A DNA stretch of 64,000 nt, from NCBI GenBank assembly GCA_016748015.1, contig JAAOMT010000176.1, positions 1-64,000 on the forward strand. Direction: 5' to 3'. The DNA comes from Geosiphon pyriformis (taxonomy: Eukaryota; Glomeromycota; Glomeromycetes; Archaeosporales; Geosiphonaceae). This document shows, one piece after another, positions 46,131 through 58,809 of this stretch. The position numbers and the translations under genes are program-made. Below the pieces are notes generated by a model that worked only from the letters and a program-made list of their open reading frames with translations, ran no database searches and had not been told where the DNA came from. Positions within the stretch are counted from its first letter, which is position 1. The number at the start of each line of letters is the position of its first letter.

Positions 46131-48298
46131 ATATTAAGCTTTTTTAAATTTTTTTTGAATTAATTCCATTACTTTTTTTTCTAAAATTACTTGGACAATT
46201 TTGGTTTGTAATTTTTTAAATTGAATATTGGTAATTTTTTCTAATTAATTAATAATTACTGTATTAATTATTAGATATAGCAATATTTCTGAACAGTTCT
46301 GAAATCCTGTTTGTAACTAGTAGATTGCTTATATCTATGTAAATAGATTGTTTTTTTTTTACAAATTGTTTTATTTATTACAATATTGTTGTGTTAAATA
46401 TCTGTTTTGTTTTATTTATATATAAGTTTTGGATATTAAGCTTTTGTTCTAAGTAGTAATAGCAAAAGTTTTTAGAAAATTGTTGTGTTTACTATTTCCA
46501 ATTTTTTTTCATTAATTTTTTATATAATACTATTATTTTTGGTAGTTTTAATAACATTTTTACTTTTGCTATCATATTTTCTACTATGTTTTTAGGCTTT
46601 ACATATATTTTATATTGTATTTTATATTAAAGTTTTGATTTTTTTTTGTGTTTTTGTATTAAATAGTTTGTTAATTAATTGTAATTTTTATGTTTAGTTT
46701 TTGATGTTTGATGAATTAGAATAATTGTTAGGCTAAAAAGTAAATATTGTCTGTAATTTTCATTTTTTCTGTTGTTTTTGTCATATGTATTGGTTTTTTA
46801 TATACTGTTCTAATAAATTAATTTAATATGTTTGTGTCAATAATTATAATTGGTTTTAAATCTTATAAAATCTTATTGGGTTGAACTAGTATTTGTTGTA
46901 CTTCTAGTTATAGAATGTTATTGGTAGATAATAATAATATTATATTATAGTATAGTTTTAATTAATTATTATATATTGCTTTAATTAAGATTTAGTTATT
47001 CTATTTTAACTTATATGTTCTATTTTCCAGAATTTTTTCAATATAAAATGAACTATTCTTAGAGTTTTAATTAAACTAAATTAAACTAAACCAATTTTTC
47101 AAAGTAAATTTAATTTAAATTTAATATTGAATTTTTTTGATAAGTCTGAGTTTGGTTTAAGTTTGGTTTAAAATTTATAAATTTGTTCAAGTTCAATAAA
47201 ATTAAAAAAAATATAATTTGTATTACTTATTTATTAATTATTACTTTATTTAATTATTATAATTAATTAAAGAAATATATAAAACTATATATATATAACA
47301 ATTTTACTTTCTAACTTACCAAAATAAATTTATTGCTAGTATTATTTAATGTTATCAAAGATTTAAAATCTGAAATAACAAAATTTGATAATTCAAATAG
47401 TTCAAATATTAATATATTTAGTAAACATGGTTTTTAGAGTAAAATATAAAACTATTTTGATAAATTTGAGTAAACAAAAAAAAAACAGTTAAATATATAG
47501 TTTTAAAATGTGTATATAAATCATTTTTTTGTAGAATTATAAGTACTACCAAATCCTTATAGCACTATTTAAAAACTTTTCACTAGACAGTATATATTAC
47601 AACAAAAGAATATTATAAAAAAAGACAAAATGTTTAAAAAAAGTATAAATTAATTGAAAAAGTGTTTCAATAAATGTGATTAATATTTTTTTTATGATTT
47701 TTGACCAATTTAACTAGAAAACTGCTCTAGTTTTTTGTAGTAACTGTTATTGACATTGATAATAAAAAACTTTGTAATATAATTACTATTTGGTTTATCA
47801 ATTACCAATAACCACTTCTTATAGTAAAAGACTTTAAATTAATCAAAATATTTCAATATTTGAACTTTATTTCTTAATTTATTTATGGTGATACAATTAA
47901 GAATAGAATTATAGAACTCTATGTCTTAAATAAACAAAAATTAAAAGTAAATACTATTTTTATTATAAAATGCTCTTTTTTTTACTTATATTTATAATAT
48001 AATAGACATACTTAAGTACTATTAAATTCAAAATTTTTTTTACATTAAATCTCTAAACATCTCTTAATAACAAAGTTTTTGTTTTCATTATTATTTATTA
48101 TATTAATAACAATTAGAATCTTTAACAAAAAATAATTGATTTTGGATTAATAAATAGATAACATAATAAAATAAATATTGTGAACAGGTTTTTTAAAATA
48201 TTAAAAGATTATAAAATTATATCAAAAATATGTATATATATTCTTGTATAAATTTGGATTAGTTAATAGCCAATTATGTAATTGGCATATCATGTAAT
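46131..48298. other. AT-rich region without genes
   Basis: No open frame of note and no recognisable domain. May be the decayed interior of an element between LTR copies 3 and 4, which are in the same orientation, but no Gag or Pol motif can be read. Confidence 0.45.
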
Positions 48299-48640
48299 AT
48301 ATTAGTATTATCTAAGACTCAAAATTACTATAATGTCTATATTATTAAAAATTGTATTTTCTTAATATTAGCTTAAATTGGTTTTTATTATTACTCCAAA
48401 GCTAAATTTTTGATATTAGTATTATCTAAAACTTTGAATTACTACAGTGCTCATATCATTGAAAATTATATTTTCTTAATGTTAACTTAAGTTAGTTTTT
48501 ATCATTGTTTCAAAGCTGAATTTTTGGCATTAGTATTATTTAAGACTTAAAGTTATCACAGTGTCTATATTATTGAAAACCACATTTTTTTAATATTAGC
48601 TTAAGTAGTTTTTATTATTATTTTAAGCCGAATTTTTAGC
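48299..48640. repeat. Tandem repeat, 114-bp period, three copies
   Basis: ATTAGTATTATCTAAGACT recurs at about 48301, 48415 and 48529 with TATATTATTGAAAA and TTCTTAATATTAGCTTAA at constant distances behind it. Period 114 bp by direct counting; copies differ by scattered substitutions. Confidence 0.8.
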
Positions 48641-49502
48641 CAAAAAGTTTAAAAAAAAGTTATACTTATTTTTTTTTATATAAGTTAACTATTAATTTTA
48701 TTAGTTATAGCCTAATTTTTTTTCAACAGCTTTTTATTATTATCTTTAATAATACTACAAATAATAGTACTTTTGTAAGAAAGTTAATAAAAAAATTAAA
48801 AGAGAAAAACATTTAATAAAACTTAAAGAATCTTCAATTTTAATGCTTTGATTATATTTTAAACTTAATAGTACAAATAGTTTTAGATAAAATAAAAGAG
48901 AATGTTTTTAAGATATTTGTTAAAAACCCAAACCAAATATATTTATCTAAAATTTTTTTAATATAAACTTTGTATAAATTAAAAATTAGGAAACTTAACT
49001 CTGCAATTCATACTTTGTTTCAATATTTTGAATTTTTTGAATGCACCTGTAATACATATTAAATTAAATACTATAAACTTATTCTGGATTGTTTCATTCA
49101 GTGGAATTCTACTTATAACATGGTCAAAAATAGGTTATCTCTTAAATTAGCAAGTTATTTATTTCTAATTTTATATATTTTGAATATAAAAATTTTATTT
49201 GTAAATTTATAGGCATTAAACATTCTTATTAGCACTTATATTAATCTCTATTAATATATTATTTCACATGATTAGTGGATTGTCTTTGATAAAATTGCTA
49301 ATTTCTTAAATTATTTAAAATATTATAATCAAAATATCAACCAATTTAAATAATACTGCCTTCTTAATTATTTTTCTCTTTAATATTATTCTTAATTATA
49401 TCAAAAACACAATTGATAATAATAAATCTAATAAAGCATTATAATTTTGATTGTATTTATTTAGTTATTTATTTAATACATTTAATATTAGATCTATTAT
49501 TT
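48641..49502. other. AT-rich region without genes
   Basis: Nothing recognisable; only short chance frames. Confidence 0.5.
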
Positions 49503-49945
49503 GTTATAATGATGTTATAGATAATTATTTAGGATGTTGATACAAATAACAAACCTGTAACTTAGTGCTTAATAGCTTAATAATGTTGGTAATATCTGAA
49601 AATTTTGGTAATCTAAAGGTTTTTGTATCTGAAAATTTTGGGTTGAAGTCTTTTGTATAATGAACAGAAATTCAATAGTTGTTTTTAGTAGCCTTCTAAA
49701 ATAATTATTCTGTCAAATTTTTTTTTTCAGTGTGATGGCCAGTTTATTTTGACAGTTATGCCCTTTTGGTAAGTTATCTATTAATTTATAAATTTTATAT
49801 TCTTATTTCTGAGTCTTTTACCAGACTATTTTTGACATCAATTACTCAAAACTTAATTTTTTTAATCTATTAATAAGTTAATACAACAAAATAAAATAAA
49901 AAAAATAAAAAATTAGTATTCTGTTAATAGCCATGATTAAAAGTT
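49503..49945 (-). repeat. LTR family A, copy 4 (fragment)
   Basis: ATAATTATTTAGGATGTTG is followed by AATAACAAACCTGTAACTTA near 49544, TTTTGTATAATGAACAGAAA near 49653 and TCTTTTACCAGACTATTTTTGA near 49815. The match fades after about 49945, where the copy seems truncated. Confidence 0.6.
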
Positions 49946-52900
49946 ATTGTTAAGTTTTTACTATTTACTTTTAAAACATGTTTTTTATAATTAAGAATTA
50001 GTTAGTAAAAGCTTTTAATTATCTCAAATAATAATTTATTAAAGCTTTAATTAATATATCTAGACTTTAATAAAAAATTTATTGTAGTCACAAATGTATT
50101 TAAAAATGTTCTTAAAACTATTTTATCTCAAATTGAATCTAATAATTAAAAATATTCTATTGCTTATGTTAATTATAGCACCAGTATAACTGAAAAAATA
50201 TATAACACCACAAATTTAGAATATTTTACTATTTATTAAACCATACAAAACTAGAGACATTATCTTTACTGACTATTTAATCTGTATATAAATTATAAAA
50301 AATTAATTTGATTGCTTAACAAATTTCAATTAAAAAAAAATATATATAAAATAGAGTACTTATTTTCAATAATTTCTATACAAAGTACATTACAAAAAAA
50401 AAACTAAAAACACCAATATTAACAGTCTATTAAGAATAATTTAAATTTAATATTGTGCTAATAAACATACTTTACCTATTAATAATTATATTAATATTTG
50501 TTAACATTTTAGTTCAAAAAAAACCATCTTAATAGAAACAAAGTACTATATAAAAACATATTTAAAACTACTTTATTTACAATAAATATTTATATTAATA
50601 GGAATACCAAAACCACAAAACATTATAATAAGTTATAAAAAATACAAAAAAAGAAACAATTTTGTTTAATATGTATTTTGATTCAACTATTAAACATTTT
50701 AATAAAAATGTTATTTTAAAAAAAACAATTAATTAATAATATATAAAAATATTTTTAAATATATTTACAATTATAATTCCTATTAAAAAAATAACAAAAT
50801 TATTTTAATATATTTTAATTAGAAATTTATTTAATAAAATTAAAATTAATTTGGTTAGATTTTTTTAAAAAAAATTAATATATTGTAATAGCTATATATA
50901 TCTTATAAAATGATTAAAAACCCAAATTATTCAAGTTGTAAATATCAAAACAACAGCTAAATTTATATATTAAGATCTGATTTATTAACATAAATATCCA
51001 AAAAAATTATTATTTGATCAAAAAACTTATTTTGTTAATAGTATTTTGATAGAGTTAAGCCAACAATTTAAAATAAAATAATTTTTGTTATTTTCATATT
51101 ATCTTTAAACAAACAGATTGATAAAAAAATTTAACCAAACATTATGTAAAACTTTAACAAAAATAAGTTACAAAAATATACAAAAATATAATTTATTTAT
51201 ATTTTTAATATTATTTGTATACTGAATATTAAAGCAAAATACTATCTAATTTACACTATTTATACTAATTTATAGAAAAAAAATCATATTGTTAATTGAA
51301 CTAAATTTTTTTTTAATAGAAACAATTATTAAAAATTTTTTGAAATAACCTTATACTAAAAAGCATATTAGCTTATAAAAAAATTAAAAAACAATTATAA
51401 AACAACAGTTAACAATATTTGTAATTCTTAAAATTGACAAAAAAAAATTAAAATAATTATTTACTTAATTAATCAATTAAATTCAAGATTAAAAATAAAA
51501 TATTATTATATTATAGAGTAAAAAATTTAATCTAAAATAGAATAAATTATTTTATATATACAAAATTCTTGGCAATAAAGCTTATAAACTATAATTAAAA
51601 AACAAAAATTTAAAAAAAGCTTTACATAAAAATTGTCTAAAACTTTATTATACAATACAAAAATTATCATTAATTATATTTTAACTAAGAACACAAATTC
51701 TATTAATCAAATTTGAAAATATTTTATAAGATTTAGAACCAATTATTATAATTGAATACAGCTTATATACAAAAATTTGAATTATATAAATTAAATATAT
51801 AAATACCAAAAAATAAAGAAAAAAAACTGCAAAAAAACTATACCTAATATAAACTTTTTAAACAAAGTTTTAAAACTTTTATAACAACTATTTAAAACTA
51901 TTTAACAATTTATAATATCAATAAAAATCACAATTAATAAAAAAGAGATATAATATAAAATTACAAACAAAAAAAAATAAGCAAAAATTCAATTAAAACT
52001 GAATATTCTTAGTCTTATATAGAATTAAAAGAAAAAAAAATACAACCATCTAAACAATAGAAAAAATTAAAGAAGTTTTAAACAATTTAACTATAAAATT
52101 AAATATTAAAAAATAGACACCAGAAATCTCTATAATATAAAAAAAAACTTCTATTAATATATTGGTTCTTTAAAATTGGCAAAAAATTAGATCTATAAAC
52201 ATTATATAAAAACAATAACAAATAAATATTCAACAAAAAAGAGCTAAAAAAAATAAAAAAATTTGTTAAAAAAAATAATCTAATACTATATTATAAAACA
52301 ACATATTAATTATACTTAATATTTAAATACTATTTAATCATACTATTAGACAATTTATTAAAGACTATTATAATTAATAACATTAAATAAATAATAAATT
52401 TCCAGTTTAAAAAATTACAAAAAGCAATATTTAACATAACAATTGAATATTATACTAAAAAAACCACTTTTAAAAATACATACAATTTTACAGAAGCTTA
52501 ATTCTAAAAGAAAAAAATAATATTATCTGAATAAAAAAACCAATTTAAAAACTATTAAAAAAACATAATTACTATATAATAATATAAAAAAAACATAATA
52601 ATATAAGATAAGATAAAATAATACAGAATAATGCAAAATAATTTAAAATAATACAAAATAATACACAATAACATAAAATAATACAGAATAACTAATAAAA
52701 ACATAGAAAAATTAATTATAATATAAAAAAATAAAGCAATAATTAAAATAGCAAGTAATAATTAATAATAATATACAATTGAAACCAATCTTATAAAATT
52801 AAAAAATATGTATAAAAATAAGTAGTTTTAATAAATAAAAAGAAAACATACCAAAATTCAATTAATATTATTATTTTATTTTTAATCTTATTAATTTTTT

Positions 52901-55690
52901 TATTTATTATATTTTAAATTTATTAAATAAAACATTATTGTTTAATTTACAAGTTAATAATTTAAATTTTTTAAACTGTTAAGACTTAATTAACTGTTTT
53001 TTACTTATTTTATTCCAAATCAAATGTTTTTAGCATAAATATTTTTGAAATTTTAACAACTTAAACCAATTATTTTTAATCATAACAATTAATAAAATAT
53101 TAATTTTTTATTTTTATTTTTTTATTTTCTCTTATAAAGCAGCAATATTAGAAATTAACTATCTAAAAATAGACTTTATAATAACTTTATAAAAAAGAGA
53201 AGTTTTCTTTAGATTTGAATATTAATTTTATTTTGTTAACTTATTAAAAAGACAAAAAAACAATATTAAATCTTAATAACTATGCTTATTAATTCAAAAA
53301 AAAATATAACTATAGCAATATAATTAAAGAAACAATATTTTTGTATCTTATAACAAAAAAACTTAATAAGTAGAACTTTAAACAGGAAAACCTTTAAAAA
53401 TTAATAACTTATAATATAATTAAAGCCAATTTATTTATTTTTTATACTGTTTTTAGTATTAAATCATGAATACTAAATATTACAATTATATTCTACCAAG
53501 TTTACTTATAACAGTATTTATATTTTATAAAAGTTTTGTATTATTGCTTACCTATTGTTATTTGTAAATACTTGTATAATAAAAAATATTTTAGTGTTTT
53601 ATGTTTTTATTATGAAAAAATAGAATTTTTTAATTGTTTTTTTACATGTAAAATAGATTTTGCTGTTTATAAAAAGTTAATTAAATTATATATGATTTTG
53701 TAAAAATTTTTGTTAAGTTTGAATTTGTTATTTTTTTGTGTTTTACAGTTGCTTTTTTTATATGTATTTAATGACATAATTTATACTGTTTTATGCAAAA
53801 ATGTTATGTTTAGAAAGTAGTATTTAGAGATTTTGTTTATTTTTAGTTGTTTATAAGTTGTTGTTAAAAAAATTGTTGGTTTTGTGCATAGTTTAGATAT
53901 GACTTACTGTGAAAAAATATAACTAGTACAATCAAATATAGAGTAGTTTTAAAAAAAAGTAATCTGGTTTTTTGTAATAATTTTATGTTTTTAATAATTC
54001 ATGATTTAATGTCTGTGTTTTTTGATAATGTTATCAAATTGCTTGAAATTGTAAAAATACATAGTATTAATTTTAATATATGCAAGTTTTGTGTTTTTTT
54101 TTGGTATTAATTTTAATGTTTCTGTTAAAATAGATCTATAATATTGTTTTAATAGACTTAAATAACTAGCTATATGTAAAAAGTATATGATTTATACTTA
54201 ATTTAGATTACTTAATTTGATGTATTATGTTAAATAACATTATAATTTTACTTAAATAATATAAAAAAAATTACAAATTTTTTATTTTTTATTATGTTAA
54301 AATTTTAAGCAATTGTTTTAATTTTAAAAATTATTTTATATAATAGTTTTATAAATTTGTTTTCAATATTTGTTAATTAAAATTATTATTAAATAATTTT
54401 AACTTTATAATAAGTATTAAGTAAAAAAAAATAGTATATTATTATTATTAAAAAAATTTACATATTATATAATTTAAAATTCAAAAATATTTTAAAGTTA
54501 TTAGTAATAAAATTGTTAATTTATTGGTTAAAAAATATGCAAAATTTGTATTAATTTTGTTAATATAAATAAAAAAACAATTTATCAAAATACTTAATAT
54601 ATAATTAAAATACTTTATAATTTTGTAAATAATATTTTATAAAAGTTATTTTGTGTATTTAAATTTATTAATTACAATATAATAAAATATGTTTACTGAT
54701 TTTATTAATACAAATATAGTATTTTAATAATACATAAATTTTGAATTTATATATATAAAATAATTGTTTTATATATATTTTTTATTAAAGTCTTTTAAAC
54801 CATTTAAATAAATTTTGTATTTAATATAAAAAAAAAGATATTGAATTGTTTTTTTGAATATATATTAAATATAACAGAAAAAAAATTAATTATTAATAAA
54901 TATATTAAATAAAATATTTTTATATAATTATTAATTACGAATTTAATAATATTATAATATTAGTTTATAACTAATAATAATAATATAACATATATAATTT
55001 ATATTAAAAAATTAGTTTTTAAAAAATAATATAAAAAGTTTTTAAATTTTTTTAAGCTTTTTAAATTGGTTTTATTTAAAATTGTTGTTTTTGTTTAAAA
55101 TTTGGTAATAGTTATAAAGAAAAAATATAGATATTTAATTCAAAATCTCAAGTCAAATAATTTGGTAAATTGTAATTTTGTAATGTTTAATATATTTGAT
55201 TACTTAATTTTAATAAATATACATAATATTTATTTGATTGGTTTTATTTTTGGTTTGTCTTTTTTGTTTTTAGTAATAAGAATTATTATGGTTTTGTATT
55301 TGATTTTAGTTGGATTGTTAGATTTTTTAATATTAAATATTAGATAAGTATTTAATGTAATTTTGACTAGCTTAAATAGTAAAAATCTATTGTATAATTC
55401 TAGATAATGATTGGACCATATTTTGTTAAAGCGAATAAAAAAAGTAAAATATTCTTATTACAAGATTTAATTTTTAAAATTAATAACATTTTTTTTATTA
55501 CTAATTTGAATTTTTATAATTCAGATATTTTAAAGTTTTTTAAAAAAAACAATTTATTTAAATAAAAACAATAACAATATTTTAAAACAAAAAAGTTTTT
55601 CAACCACAATAATTTTATTAAAAATTAAACACGAATTAGGAAATACAATTAATTAATTAGTATTTTGCTTTTTTAATTTATATAAAATAA
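49946..55690. other. AT-rich desert, right part
   Basis: Nearly 6 kb without a credible gene. TAATACAGAATAATGCAAAA-like short repeats occur at 52600-52690. The 81-codon plus frame at 55102-55347 is composed of Phe, Ile, Leu, Asn and Tyr only because of base composition. Composition changes sharply at about 55690. Confidence 0.55.
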
Positions 55691-55791
55691 ATTTTAACAG
55701 TTTATTATATAGATTTTTCTCAAGTCACAGCATTTTTGCTCTATTCTCTGCGTCATTTTAGGATTCAGTAAAAATTGTTAGATAGAAAAAG

Positions 55792-55980
55792 TCAAAGACA
55801 ATCGGATCCAGTATAAAATAGAGGGCTTGGTTCGGGATCAGGCTCGATCGATTTTGACTTACTTGGCGAAGCTTTCAATAATTTATCGGAAGAGAACGGA
55901 ATATGTATCACATTAATTAGGTTTCTTATGAAATCAAAACTGACGTGATTGGGTTCAAGAAAATTAAAAAACAGTGCCAT
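55792..55980 (-). other. Possible small ORF or gene remnant at the desert edge
   Basis: Sixty-two codons from ATG at 55980, with ordinary codon use (FLEPNHVSFDFIRNLINVIH, then a Ser/Pro/Asp-rich tail). It lies in the less AT-rich edge before the Nramp gene and runs away from it. It could be a first exon cut off by desert sequence, or chance. No family recognised. Confidence 0.25.
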
Positions 55981-56234
55981 ATAAAAGATTTAAAACGCCA
56001 ATCCAATTCGAGTGAAGAACTAGGAAACTATAGATTTTTCTAGAGCACCACCTCATTTTTAAGTGTAAACAAAAAGGTGTGTTCGCCTGTTTCTTCCGTA
56101 CGCGGTGTTTTCGTTAGAATTATGTATTATCTTCTTTTAGGACAATATATATAGAGGCTTGCAATAGATCAGTTCTTAACGCTTTTATTTATAGAAACGC
56201 CTTAACTGTTCCCCTGCAAGATTCTCTTTTTAAA

Positions 56235-58285
56235 ATGAATTTACCCTCTTTTGACACCCTTGAAGTGTTATCTGAGTTCAAACCCAATTCTCAAACGAAT
56301 ATCTCTCCTAATTCTTCGGAATTCATTCAGGACGAGGATCAAACTCGGGACAAAAATAATGAAGGGCAACGTGTCGCTCAACCTCCTGATAAAGATATTT
56401 CTGTTGATGATATAGAGAAATCTCGGGTTTCTAACCCCTCCAAAAGGTTACACAGTTTGACGAATGCCAAAAATTGGGTTCAGGAAAATGGAATAGATTC
56501 CGGGGTAAATTGTGGAAAAAAGGCTCCCACTTTCAGAGACAGAATCTCTGAATATGGGGCTAATTTGAAAAGGTTTTTGGGATTTGTAGGCCCTGGATAT
56601 TGTAAGTAATTCATTATGAAACCTATTCATCGTGTTGTTTGGATCTTCCATTAGCTTAATTCATGGACTGTAAGATGAATTCATTTTTCATAATATCCCT
56701 ACTTATAACAGTGATTGCCGTCGGGTATCTTGATCCCGGTAATTGGGCAACAGATTTATCAGGTAAGTCTCATATATTGTCACGAAAAAGTGCTTCAATA
56801 ATTTCAATGCAACCAACCCTTTATTGCTATTAAAACATTGTATAGGAGGTGCAAAATTTGGTTATTCCCTCCTGTTTATTATTCTTTGCTCAAATTTCAT
56901 GGCGATGTTGTTGCAAGGCCTTGCAATAAAGTTAGGAGTTGTGTCTAATATGGGTAATATTCTCGGGAACTTTTTCTTTTTTATTTGTAGAAGGATTTAG
57001 CTCTAATATCCTATCTAAACTTTTTTTAGATCTTGCACAAGCATGCCGTCATGTTTGTCCAAGATGGGCAAATATAGTCTTATATGTTTTTTGTGAAATT
57101 GCCATTATCATGTGTGATCTTGCTGAAGTCATTGGTAGTGCCATTGCTCTGAAACTCTTATTCAACATTCCTCTACCATGGGGAGTTGCTATGACTGGGC
57201 TTGATATCATGATCTTGCTGCTTTTATACCGTGATAACAGTTTGAAATCTGCACGAATACTGGAATCCCTCGTTATGTTCCTCGTTGTATCTGTCGGCCT
57301 TTGCTTTATGCTTGAATTGGTTTATTCAAAGCCGGACTCGGCTTCTGTTTTAAAAGGCTATCTGCCAAGTTCTGGAATATTTACAAACGGCGGTCAATTA
57401 TACATAGCAATAGGGATCATCGGAGCCACCGTGATGCCTCATAATCTTTATCTACACTCGCATCTGGTAAAGGTTCGAAAACAACGCGACGAGATCAGTT
57501 TAGAGGCTGAAACGAATAATATGCTCGAAACTGGCAATTCAAATCATTCCCCAAAACAACTTTTTGAAAACTTAATTCGTCGAACAATAAAATTGTCAAC
57601 TTGGGATTCCACAATTGCCTTGACATTCGCTCTTTTTGTAAATTCTGCGATTCTAATCGTCTCCGCAGCCAATTTTTTTTACAATTCCCAAGTAGATCCA
57701 GATAAAGTAGGTCTTTTTGACGCTTATGAGCTGCTCAGCCACTATCTCGGTTCCTTGGCCGGATTCCTTTTCGCTTTGGCATTACTAATTGCCGGGCAAA
57801 GTTCCACCCTTACGGCCACAATGGCAGGACAAGTTGTAATGGAGGGCTTCCTCGGGCTAAAACTTCGTCCGTGGTTAAGGAGACTTATTACACGCAGTTT
57901 GGCTATAATACCGGCATTGGTAATTGCAATCGTGAAGGGATCCGATGGATTGGATGGGATGTTGATCGCGAGTCAAGTTGTTCTCAGTTTACAGTTACCG
58001 TTCGCGGTGGTTCCTTTGGTATACCTTACCAGCTCTAAAAAGATAATGCGAATTAATTCTCGGGACTTTCAACGCAGACAGCACGACGGGAACATCCACG
58101 CGGAGGGGGAAAAAGACCAACTACCTTCGGAACCCGAATCCTCAGAACCACAGCCACATTACATTGACTTTTCTAATCCCAAGTGGCTTATAATAATTTC
58201 CAGTGTTGTAAGCTTTATTATTATCGGTTTAGATTTGTTTCTCGTGGTTGCCACTATTAAAGACGCTATCAATGGCGAGTTGTAG
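56235..58285 (+). CDS. Nramp-family divalent metal transporter
   Basis: Four exons, 56235-56601, 56712-56762, 56846-56953 and 57030-58285, with GT-AG introns in phase 1, give 593 residues. The N-terminal 110 residues are hydrophilic. TM1 carries the metal-binding motif in YLDPGNWATD, encoded by the short second exon. TM6 has GATVMPHNLYLHSHLV, where Met and His mark an Nramp rather than a bacterial Mg transporter. The consensus transport motif GQSSTLTATMAGQVVMEGFL is near 57795-57855. About eleven or twelve hydrophobic segments are visible. The family carries Mn, Fe and other divalent ions with protons, in the plasma membrane or endomembranes (SMF1/SMF2/SMF3 in yeast). A hydrophilic Glu/Pro-rich loop lies before the last TM. 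The paralogue type cannot be told. Confidence 0.95.
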
Positions 58286-58809
58286 AGTTCTGGGCAACCT
58301 TTCTGTAGTTCTTTTCATTCTCACCCTATGGCTGGTTGGTCAGTCAGAAATATTGAATTTTCAATCGGCTGACTTCAATTACTCGACAATATTGGACCCT
58401 CTAAAAAACACTAATTCAGTTTTACAATTGTATAAATATATAATGTTTAATTTACATCTAAAATTGAGATCAATGTATGATTATTAGGACTGTTTGGTCA
58501 TCCTCAAATTTTAATTACATTCTCGGAAAAACAGGCATCAGTTTATTGATAATTACATGTAATCAATGAGTGGATTATTGAAATCGATAATAAATCATTA
58601 AGACATGATAACAGATAAATCTATTTAAGAATAAAGTATTAACAGATTCTTCCTCTAAAGTTGGGTGGGAGCCAATATATTAATACACGGACGGGATTGA
58701 ACTGTTGGACGTAAAAAGATCATCAGGTTGATAAGAAATACATAAATGAAAAGAAACATTCAAAAAGATTAATGCTTGAGATTATATATCAAACCTTATA
58801 TTGTACAAA
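58286..58809. other. Intergenic region between convergent Nramp and stathmin-like genes
   Basis: Probable 3' untranslated sequences. AATAAA-like signals occur (for example AATAAA near 58588 and 58631). Nothing else seen. Confidence 0.5.

Noticed and set aside
55102-55347. Membrane protein ORF in the AT desert
   Set aside because: Composition of Phe/Ile/Leu/Asn/Tyr is what AT-rich sequence gives by chance; no homologous feature seen.
56939-57029. Hydrophobic segment read as an extra N-terminal part of the Nramp core
   Set aside because: Lies in an intron (GTAATA to TTTAG); splicing it out restores the conserved DLAQACR sequence.
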